Assembly: GCA_025642065.1 (NCBI GenBank)
Contig: JAODUP010000951.1
Span: forward strand, 390,001-454,000
Source of the DNA: Paralvinella palmiformis
Taxonomy: Eukaryota > Annelida > Polychaeta > Terebellida > Alvinellidae
Length of the DNA stretch: 64,000 nucleotides
Reading direction: 5' to 3'
Shown here: in pieces, positions 24,197 through 34,386 of the stretch
Layout of the letters: the number at the start of each line of letters is the position of its first letter
How positions within the stretch are numbered: the stretch's first letter is position 1
Notes under the pieces: model-generated
Databases searched by the model: none
The model's input: the letters and a program-made list of their open reading frames with translations, nothing else
Told to the model about the DNA's origin: nothing
Made by a program: the position numbers and the translations under genes

Positions 24197-25053
24197 CAGG
24201 GTTGGGTTTCCTGCCGGAAGAAAGGTATTTATTCCCTTCCGATGGGAAGAGATGGGTTTTTACCGGGAAGAAAACCTTTCTTCCGGGAAGAAATGGAAGA
24301 AATTGGGAAGAAACTCCCAAGGGTCACAGAGTCCGTGACAATAATGAACTGGTCTAGTGAGGGTTTAGCCCTCTTGTAACTGGGATGTAGAGAATATGCA
24401 ACAAGGTGCTCCATTGTGATGGTTTGGTTGAAACATTTCTGAACAAATCGTGTAGTGATGTTGCGTAAGAAGTGAGGAATACAAAAACTGAGGCTGCTTT
24501 TAAAAGGTCTTTGTGCAATTAATCGATGCACAATGGATTCCAATGATCCATGCAAATTAATCAATTCCCTGAATCCCATGATCAGCAGTTCCATGACGAA
24601 CATGTGAATCGTTAGTTGTCGTGTCATGTTTTTTTTTTAAATGATGTTTTGTTTACAAAATGAAGATGAAATTAAAAGACATTAGCTCATATTTATTGTA
24701 ATAGTTTGGTGAAACTTAATATTTAATTATCGAATAATGATGTATAAATAGGCGGCGATGTGGCGATTTTGTTCAATTATTTTCAATATGTTGGTCAAAA
24801 CAAATCAATTTTAGTTTCTTCCATTTCTCCCCAAAGATTTGTTGCAAACCAACAGATATGAGGACTATAATAATTTGTTTAAAGTGCATATGTGTATGAT
24901 TAGCATGAAAAATATATATTAATATTTGTCCAATTTTGGGGTTTCTTCCATTTCTTCCCAAAATGGAAGGGAAGAAAGTATTTCTTCCGTAACGGAAATA
25001 ACCCGGTTTTTACCATGGTTATTACTGTCCACGGAAGAAACATGCCAATCCTG
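24197..25053 (-). mobile_element. hAT-like element with decayed transposase C-terminus
   Basis: The left end CAGGGTTGGGTTTCCTG and the right end, reverse-complemented, CAGGATTGGCATGTTTC are inverted and similar. Both subterminal regions carry repeated GGAAGAAA/TTTCTTCC blocks (24215-24315 and 24945-25040). On the minus strand 24340-24627 encodes FRELINLHGSLESIVHRL and TMEHLVAYSLHPSYKRAK, the latter resembling the HP.Y... segment of hAT transposases. The flanking octamers acaagcac and ataatgcc match poorly (4 of 8). Non-functional. Confidence 0.55.
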
Positions 25054-25079
25054 ATAATGCCTAAGACAGTTATCTGTTA

Positions 25080-26388
25080 GTTTTCCAACTATGGAGTTCT
25101 TCATTGTGAGGGGGGATGGAGGGGCGAAGCCTTACAGATATCAATAAATAATACAGTTGTTCTGTATATTTAGTTTATAGATAAACTATCATATGTTACA
25201 AAGGGAAATCGTCCCTATGATCAATGTGATCACTGTCAATATCGGTCTCAACTGCTCCCGAATTTGCATTGGAAATTGGAAATGCTGTAGGCATGGTGCG
25301 TGCATCGATTATACTGCGATTTTTACAGAGTTAGATTTGATTGTGACATGTTTCCCTCCTTGAACGGTGAAGGTTGTAGCAAGTTTGACATAGACTGTCG
25401 GTATCCGGACAAAATCTCACAGGACCTAATCCCACGGACTGTCGGCGTTGTGCAGCCAATACTCTCTATAGCAGCATCTGAGTAATACATCTTCATAGCG
25501 CGCATTTTATAATTTTATACCGTGAGGTGTTCTTCCTCGAACTGTTAAGCCTGAAAATTTCTATTAATTGATATAAACTATATTATTTACAGTCAAACAG
25601 GGTAGTCTGCCAGTAATGTAATCGTTATAATAATTATAGTTTAGAAGCAACCTACTGAATTGCCTAGATAACGGTGTGTGAGTGTGTGTGTGTTTTTTTT
25701 AAGGACACATATATAGTGGCACTGGCTCAGAACATCAACATCTTTAAACATCCTTTGAAGTCTCTACCTCCATAAATCTAAATACGAATAAAACTATATA
25801 TATACATCAATCGAAATATAAAATGTTCTACACCTCCACTTATCTATACATATATACGTAGACCAATACATATATTGTGTGCGGCGTGCGTGTGTGTGTG
25901 ATTTTGATGACTTATTTATGTTTTGGTGAGAAAGAGATCATTTATTTGACATTCAGAAAATACTGGATTGGCATTTCTTTTTTTTTTTTTTTTGGTTTGT
26001 TTTGGTAGCTTGTGCTTTTGATGCGATTATCTGGTGTTTTGGTAGCTTGACGCATGCATTTCTTTTCACAGTACAGTACTTTTCAACTAAGTTTATAATT
26101 TTACTGTCAAGTCTATAACCCGCATCATAAATCTAACACATACAAGTTGTGTCACCAGCTGGGTTGTGATGATTGGAGCTAACGCCTTTTGATTATATTT
26201 TTATCCAGTTTTCGAGAGATATCCTTCTAATGTCTACCAGCTGCCAGCATCCAGAATATAATTACACGATCATCAAACTAGGATACTGGATCCGCGTAAT
26301 ATATTTAATCCCAAACCAGACAAGATTAGACCAAAATCACTACCATAAACAGAACTACATGGATAGCTATTTATTTTTATATTATATT

Positions 26389-26390
<2 letters not shown>
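25080..26390. other. Gene-less stretch, nothing recognised
   Basis: Short open frames only. The cysteine-containing frame at 25300-25485 has no splice support. Small TG microsatellites occur near 25676-25692 and 25880-25900, and a T-run at 25978-25995. Confidence 0.45.

Positions 26391-26444
<54 letters not shown>
26390..26444. repeat. (TA)n microsatellite
   Basis: About 50 bp of alternating AT. YIYIY translations across it are artefacts. Confidence 0.95.
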
Positions 26445-26619
26445 TAGTGTGTACGTGATTATTTGTGGGTGTTTTCTTTATTTTGGAATTTAACGTTTCA
26501 GCGAGACTAACATTAAGCGTTTTCTTTGTTGAACAATAATGAAACCATGAATCAATTCTTTGTTTAGTTTCGGTGCTGGTCACCGCTGGTCATATGATCC
26601 ACCCTATTGGTTAAAAGAA

Positions 26620-26780
26620 GGCACCCCGTGGTCTAACTTGTACCGCATTGGATCACAGATCACAACAGGTTATCCGAGTTCGAACCTCGGCGTAGGCATA
26701 TCTGAAGGGTGTTTCATTTTTGACTTCGCTTCATTACTTTTGGAGGTCGCTCGGCCCATTTAGCCTATATCCATATCATC
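26620..26780 (+). mobile_element. SINE copy, ATC-tailed family
   Basis: Plus orientation. The head GGCACCCCGTGGTCTAAC contains an A-box-like GTGGTCTAACTTGTACCG, and the B box CGAGTTCGAACCTCGG is the best-preserved one in the window. These are followed by CGTAGGCATATCTGAAGG and GGAGGTCGCTCGGCCCATTT, the shared body. The tail is truncated after TAGCCTATA with only CATATCATC left. Confidence 0.8.
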
Positions 26781-28207
26781 TATAGGTTAAAAGTCTCACA
26801 TTCACATTCACGACTATGATTCAAAACCCGTGGTCTGTAACGGAGTATATCTGTCTACAACTTTATTGGGAGGCCCAATTGGGCTTTAAGCAAATTGAAG
26901 AAGTAAACCTGACGAGTTCAGTACACACGCGATATAATTATCTAAATGAAAACTGTTTTAACTAAGTGACTTAATCGGTTACCAACCACAACAAGACACG
27001 GATACACGTAGTTAAAATTTCTCAACCAGGATTCACAAAAATGTCATAACATTTCTAACACAATATTTTTATATCCCAAACTAACTATTCGTTTCAATCT
27101 TTTCCGATTTCGTTTAGCCCCCAAATTTCAAAATGCTATCCGGTGTGATACATCTGTACGTGGCTGCATTCGTCGCGCTTCGGAAAAACACAACATTTAA
27201 GATTATATGAAATAAATATGTTTGAAGCCAGCGAGAAAGGCACTTTGGCTGGATCAAGGTGCCTTCCTTCACACAAAGTGTCATACAATTGTTTGTTTTT
27301 TAGTAAATATGTTTGGACTAACTGGTTCATTACTTTCTGTGTATTTCCTTGATCTGCCGCTTTTTCCATTGGCAGGGCATTTAGCCAACGGACACCTAGC
27401 CATAATTAGCATGCATTTTGCCGACATTCAAAAATGTATATCTTACATATACATGTATATTGTTATATTTTTTAGTTTGTGTATGCTCTACCAATATTAT
27501 GCTCTGTTTATGGATGTTGCAACTATAGGCCTATCTTTAGATAAGATGTTAGCAACATAATAATTATTGCTGATTTTTTGTACAATTTGTATAATTATAT
27601 TAATGTATACTGTTTTCTTCAGTATTATTCATAAATATAAATAACGATGTGCAACGTACAATATGTGCATGGGTTTATGGGATAAAGGACCACCTAATGC
27701 AATTAAATCTGGCTTAGTTTACAGTGCTTCTGTGTAATAATAGGAATATTGATTATGTACACCTATGGACAACATGTCAGAAATAAAGAATGTATTATAT
27801 GCAATGCTTGTGTTTGCAAATTTTTGAGTATGATACATTACTTTGTGATCATTACATTCGTACAATGAATTGAATAAAATACAATTACATACACAGGATA
27901 GAGTTACGTGTATGTAGTTTGTGGGGAGTAATGTTTGTAGTAAGGACCCGTGTGAATACCATGAGGCGTGTGTCCTGTTGTGAGTTATATACACTGATGT
28001 GTTGGAGATGTGATGCGACATCACAATTATAAATCTGACAATTATCGTCTTATGTCTGTCATTCTGTGTACGAGGACCATCGTCTATTGGTAAATATGTA
28101 TCGAATGTATTTGAATGAGTATGTTCTTTATGTGATAGTGGTTTGATCTTCAACCAAAATATAGGTAATAATCGTAGTTATAAACTTGTAATATTGTTTA
28201 TCCTGAC

Positions 28208-28209
<2 letters not shown>

Positions 28210-28260
<51 letters not shown>
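28210..28260. repeat. (TA)n microsatellite
   Basis: About 50 bp of alternating AT. Confidence 0.95.
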
Positions 28261-28261
<1 letters not shown>

Positions 28262-28497
28262 GTGCAAGTTGGATTAAATCTATGGAATCGTACATATCCA
28301 TGTAACACAAAGTCAGTTTATGAAAATCCCTATTTAACCATGTCTATATTAAAAACAATGTTTTATTGACGTTATCAGCCATAAGGCTAAATTCTTACAG
28401 TACCTTCTTGGTATTGCGCCATAAAACCTTGGGTTCCCCCCCCCTATCTATCTACGCCACATCACTATTGACATCAAACACATAGTTATCTCCCACC

Positions 28498-28514
28498 ATC
28501 TCTCTCTCTCTCTC

Positions 28515-28551
<37 letters not shown>

Positions 28552-28576
28552 GTGTGTGTGTGTGTGTGTGTGTGTA
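28498..28576. repeat. TC/TA/TG compound microsatellite
   Basis: (TC)n, (TA)n and (TG)n tracts in direct succession. Confidence 0.95.
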
Positions 28577-28946
28577 AAAACTACAAGCCACTCAATAATA
28601 CAATGCTGTCCTTTGATACGAACTAGTTACTGAACGAATTTCGTAAACATAGATTCTTGTTACTCATCACCTGAAGGTGTTTGTTGCATCACTTACTCGG
28701 TGTCAAGTATACTATAGTTTTGTTACACTCTATTACAAAAGTGCTTTCCAAGTCGCTTGGGTCAAAGTTGTGTGAATAATTACGGGTTGTACATCAGCCA
28801 CCCACTTATTTGCCCCTCGTCCCGCCCACACAGATCTGAATTATGTATTGTAGTTTATCACAATAATACAAAGTACTAGATTCCAGCGCTCGGTAGAACA
28901 CCTAGATGTATACTTTCCAAATCCGGGTTCGAATCTGTGTATTGTA

Positions 28947-28949
<3 letters not shown>

Positions 28950-29001
<52 letters not shown>
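28950..29001. repeat. (TA)n microsatellite
   Basis: About 50 bp of alternating AT. It lies just downstream of a short tRNA-like remnant, TCCGGGTTCGAATCTGTG, at 28920-28940. Confidence 0.95.
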
Positions 29002-29006
<5 letters not shown>

Positions 29007-29104
29007 ATAATATAATAATGATATATCGTAACAATGTAAATTTAATAAATATAATGCATCCAAAACCTAATCAGAAATTGTTCAGTAGATGAGTTTTAAC
29101 ACAG

Positions 29105-29195
29105 ATTTTGTGCGTTTGTAGAGTAGTTGGAGTACTGTGCTGCAAACCTACAGGTTGTGAGTTCGAATCCTGCTCACACCTGTGCATGTTAGTAT
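29105..29195 (+). mobile_element. Second tRNA-derived SINE family, fragment
   Basis: AGAGTAGTTGGAGTACTG resembles an A box and AGGTTGTGAGTTCGAATCC a B box, spaced as in tRNA genes. The same layout recurs at 38640-38710 (CAGTAGTTAGAGTGCTGC and TTGTGGATTTGAATCCAG). The head differs from the ATC-tailed family. A tRNA pseudogene is the alternative. Confidence 0.5.
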
Positions 29196-29199
29196 GATA

Positions 29200-29460
29200 T
29201 TTGTTTCCTTGGGGAATCTGACCTCAACTTTAATAGTACTTTTCAAGAGATGACGCACTTCTACACTCTTAACATTAGGCAGCCTGTTACACAAAGTGTG
29301 GGGGAGGACTAGCTTCTGTATTAAATGCTCAATTGCCATGTAATTTGAATCCGGAAACACATGTACCTGCCACGTGCAGTATAGGACTGAGTCACATGAG
29401 GTTTGGGGATGAAGTTCTTATTAACAAGTATTCATACTTAAATTCAGGTGGATAGATAAT
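29200..29460 (-). mobile_element. LINE 3' fragment
   Basis: Plus-strand GAGATGACGCACTTCTACAC, ACAAAGTGTGGGGGAGGACT and GAATCCGGAAACACATGTAC align by eye with the minus-oriented LINE at 12860-12970 (ACCACGCATTTCTAATATC, CACAAAGTGGGGGATGC). Decayed. Confidence 0.6.
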
Positions 29461-29526
29461 TAAAATGCTTGAATAAAAACGCTATTTTAACGAGCCTAAT
29501 CATATTTATTTGTAGAATTAATGCTA

Positions 29527-29640
29527 TATAATATGAATAATATGTGACATTTATATAGTGCCCTATTCAGCTAGAAGCTGCTGTAAGGCGCTTTACAATA
29601 TAATTATCCCTGACTCAGACCTGTTTTCACACAGCACATA
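29527..29640 (-). repeat. Dispersed LINE-3'-end-like repeat
   Basis: ATTTATATAGTGCCCTATTC and GGCGCTTTACAATATAATTA are comparable to 12680-12735 (AAGCGTCCTT ... AAGGCGCTGTACAA). This suggests the extreme 3' end of a related non-LTR element. No coding content. Confidence 0.45.
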
Positions 29641-29956
29641 TCTCAACTCCCAAGGGAGCATACAACGCATGCTGTCATTATAGGCGCAAAGCGTTAATCA
29701 AACACATAGCCGAGCTTAACCCGTATTTAACCCGACAGGACAGACCACAAATCGCGGCTTCGTTCATCTATACCCCGGTGAATAAACTATAGCATAAATA
29801 TTGACTTAACCAAGCCGACATCTATAAGTATAACTGGTGCATTTTGGTGTGTGTGTGTGTGTGTGTTTACTGTCTCACTTGTCCGGGGCAAAGAGTCGGC
29901 GCACTCGTAGTCTCGCTATAAAACGAGAGCCTTTGGACAGCGGCGTTGAAACAAAC

Positions 29957-30906
29957 ATGGCTTCCTCATCAGCGGAGGTGCACCCGGCAACGAGCGAAGA
30001 GCGGTACGATTTGAAACTGTGGCTAATGCGCCGCCATTACAGCCTCGACACCGGCTGGTCGTGGGCTATACTGGCCGGCAGCTGTCTCGGCCAAGTGATT
30101 ATCTCGCTAATCTACGTCGTTGGCATTTTTAACGTGATATTTCTCGAAGTGTTTCAAGACGGCGACCGCCAGACCACGGCGTGGCTAGGCGCCGTGCAGA
30201 GCAGCTTTCTCAGCCTGTTCGGTGAGTTGTTGCTTCTGATGTTACGGTGGCATTATGATCGTTAGAGCGGCCTGCCTCACAGCTGCTTTCTGGCCAACGT
30301 GTGTGGTGTATATGTGTGTGTGTGTGTGTGTGGTGCTTTAGTACTGAGCCTATAACGCCAGATGTTATTTTGATGTAGCGCTGCAAGTTATGTGGGGGGG
30401 GGGGCCCATTGCTTTTTTGTAGGGATCCTTTTTTTGTAAGTTTGTTTCGCCTCACTAATTGATGACACAAAAGGCGCGAACATATCAACATAAATGTTCA
30501 ATAAGAGTGCAGTTCGATCGCAATGAAATGATAGTTCACGTCGTATTGGTTTGTAACTGTAAGGTGATAAAATCAATGAAGATTAAGCCTTATCTTTTAA
30601 TTCGACGTAACTTGTATTGTGTTAGGAAAATTAACAACTGTTTTGATTGAAAAATGTTGTATTGTCGGTTTGTTTGTTGTTACCCTGGTATCACCGTTGT
30701 AACCCCCCCTCTCTAATGATGATCATGATTGATGTTTTACGGCCACTTTTGTGCACAAGGTAGGCTAAATGGGCGGAGCGACCTCCAAAGGTAATGGACG
30801 AAGTGAAAGATGAAACAACCTTCGGATATGCCCATGCCGAGATTCGAACACGGGTGGTAGTGATCTGTGGTCCAACACGCTACCGCTAGACCACGGAGGC
30901 GCCCCC

Positions 30907-30954
<48 letters not shown>

Positions 30955-32437
30955 CAGGGTTGAAAGTTAAGTTAAATTTGATACGAGCCAGTCAGGCTAG
31001 TAAGCCTGACCAAAACGATACTAGTCTTACAACAGAAAAGCACGCGCGAAGCAAGTTCATGCAACTGGGGTTTGGGGGAGGGTTTTTAAAGGGGAACTTT
31101 GCTCTATTTTCATATCAATAAATGACGTTTTTCTTTATACTCTATTGTGAATCATTAAATAAAAGTTATAATCAACATGTTTATGTATAACAACCGCTGC
31201 GTTCTAATATAGTTTTCATGCATAGAAGACGGTCTGATATTCTGCGGCAACTGAGCTTCGAAATTGGCGCCATTTATTTTCTCGACCTTGACCTTGCCTT
31301 GTGACGTCACCAGTGCTTAGCTCTGTGAATCATCTAATATATTCTTGTATGTTTTAAGCAACAGAAAAGCCATAAAAATGCTGACTTGTTGCGCACCAAA
31401 CTGTCTGCTTACGGAGAAACCAAATCCTGGATACTCCTTCTTCACCCTGTCATGAGGTAATAAATTTAAATTGGATAGTTGGTTGAAGAAACTAAAATTA
31501 TTTCATCCGCCTGCAAGACAAGTTCGGATCTGTCAATGCCATTTCAAGCCTGACTTTTTTTCACATTTTGTCATGGTTACGTAGATGGCCATCTTTGTAC
31601 AGGATTTAAAAACAAAGACTAGGTCCATGTAGTTGGAGATTCATTTAGGTAACATGGACATATTTGTATTTGCCATATTAACTCCCTTAAAATATGTTTC
31701 CTCCAAAGAAAAAAATAATTCCTAATGTTTGTACCCCATAATGTTTGCACTTTAGTTTTAATTATTGATACAAAATCACTTGGTACCTAATGTGAAATGT
31801 AACATGGACTATTTAATTATCTGCCAACCAATTTAGCAAGATACATCTGAATTAAGTTGATTATTTTGAGCTACAAAATAACTTTTAGTCAACAAATACT
31901 TCCTTCTTGAATCTTAATTGGGCTAAAAACATTAACGTGTAACACCTACATGTTCATTTCACAAGCTAGTGAAATATGTCTATTTCAAATAAGAAATTGT
32001 CTAATTACAGCCAATAAGTGAATCAAACATTGCTTTTGCATGGGTATCTAATTCATGAAAATTGGGGTGGGGTGGATTATATGGATAATGTATAAATATA
32101 CAAGAAAATATTGCTTTGTTTTGTGCAAGTTGCCTCAGTAGTAAATTAGTTATAATATTGATTGAACATTGAAGTGCAATTATTTGAATTGCCTTGAAAT
32201 AAACATATTAATGTTGTAACTTGGAAAAACTAAGTGACTATAGAAGTTGAATGTTTTGTCAAAATTACTTCACTTTGTAAAGTATATGTAGATGCTTATT
32301 TTTTGTTTAAACCATATCTCATATTGACAAGGGTATATATTACCTAGCTGTCTCAATAAAATGTGTTGCATGTGTGTAATATCATTGACATGATACAGCT
32401 ATGTATCAAATATTGTAATAAGAACAGAATTAAGTCA

Positions 32438-32476
<39 letters not shown>

Positions 32477-33904
32477 GTCTAACACCATAGAATCAGAATA
32501 AATATTTGAAATGTGAAAGTACTGAATATAAAAGATCTCAACTGTAAAATATTAACAGTTCATTTATCAGACTAAATAATTTTATGATATCCCTTGATAT
32601 ACACCATCTTCTTCGGGGTATGTGTTTCTTATTGATTGTTGAACCAATGATGGTATAGTAATTCTGTTTTTGGGGCCAGATTTTCCATAAACTCAATAAG
32701 TGAACTGCCTGTATGATCTGTAAAGAATCAAACACGAATAAAGTGTTCTTCGGTGATGTGAATTTTGTCTTGGTTATTTAAATTCCAGTGTAGATCTAAA
32801 GTCTAGACTAGATCTAGAAATACGATGTCTGAAGTAAAAAGATCTAAGCTGCGCGTATATGTTTTGATAATTCACAATAAAATGTACATTCTATAGACGC
32901 TAGCTCTAGGCATTGAAACGCATTGCTCGCACGAACACCATTCTGAAATGACAGCTGACAGCTCCGACTCGATGTTGATTGTTCTCGGTATTTATGAACT
33001 CTGTTTCTGTGTCACTCTTAGTACCTTCAGTAATTGATAAATCAGAATTACAATATACTGGTTCAAAATCACAAGGTGGAATATATGAGGCTATGACCAG
33101 GTAATTATGACAATATACAAAATACTCCAACACAAGAATCCGGTATGTTTACATGTTGGAACCAAAACCGAAAGTCGGTACGCTAAACACTGGTGACGTA
33201 TATTATATTTTTATAACAGTAGCGCCGTGTCGGAGTAAAGATCAGTGCTGTATATAGTGATCATTTAGAGGGTGTACGTGACTGTCGCACTGTGATCCTG
33301 GTCTTGGCCTAGCCAATCCAAAAAATAGCAGGAACCGGATTAGAAAACTCTACAGAGCAGTGTATGAGGTAACTTCGGTTGGCCAAGTGCAAGTGTCTTA
33401 GCAATATAGAATTCCACGTAGGATGTGGTATATGAAAGAACAGCGCGAGAATATTGATGTGGCTATTCAAACCTGATGTGCAATGCACAAAGTGCAATTT
33501 ATCACGCTCATTGTTAGCAGAGGTGTGTGTGTTAATTAATTTTAGCTTGAGCTTTAGCAGGATGTATTTGGTGTCATTTACTAATACTAATATATCGTTC
33601 GAAGGTAATACATAGCATATAGTGGAACACAGCATGTGTTTATTCGGCATAGTATACGGTTATTAAACTGAAACGAATATTATCGAGAAAAAGAATGTAA
33701 AAAAACAAAATGTTTGTATGGAAATATTTGTATTTTAAACACTATCGCTATACGAAATTCATAATATGAAGATATACTATGTAATTCATTTAAGTAGAAA
33801 TGTGAGTTTAGAGGCTAAATACAACATCATCTACGAACCCACGTTAGAGGCGATCAAAAGCAACGCACTATATAAGTCATATTACTATGTCATGTGACTC
33901 TGAT

Positions 33905-33955
<51 letters not shown>

Positions 33956-34332
33956 GTGAAGGAGAGAGAGAGAGAGACATACACAGAGAGACAGAGAAAT
34001 GGCTGCTGTCGGACTTAGGGCAGGGTTGAGTTTATGTCTGTTTTGCCATTTTAGTCTCGTCCAATATCCAGAGGGTAAAAAAAGGATAATTCGGTCCTTC
34101 GTGCGTTGGGTTTCAGGTTCTGTCTTATGATATACTGTTAATGGGTATTCCCGGATTTACATACTGCACGATTCAAGTCTACAAAATGTAGATCTGCCTT
34201 TCAGGATTGCCTACGAACTGTTTGTTACATAACTGAGCCAATAGAGGTGTGTGTTGTCCTAGATGGGGCCCAGTTAGGATTAGTACTCCACATCGGATAT
34301 ATAATTAGTTAAATCAAGGTTGTGATTCGTCG

Positions 34333-34386
<54 letters not shown>

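Noticed and set aside
25300..25485. Cysteine-containing 61-residue frame as a small secreted peptide
   Set aside because: No signal peptide, no splice support and no recognised cysteine framework.
27136..27400. Minus frame with EKAADQGNTQKVMNQL
   Set aside because: Looks weakly like linker sequence of a retroelement, but there is too little to name and no supporting neighbours.
29837..29956. Upstream in-frame ATG for SLC16 copy 1 at 29837
   Set aside because: The extra residues run through a TG microsatellite (VCVCVC). The ATG at 29957 has a much better context and gives an N-terminus like that of copy 2.
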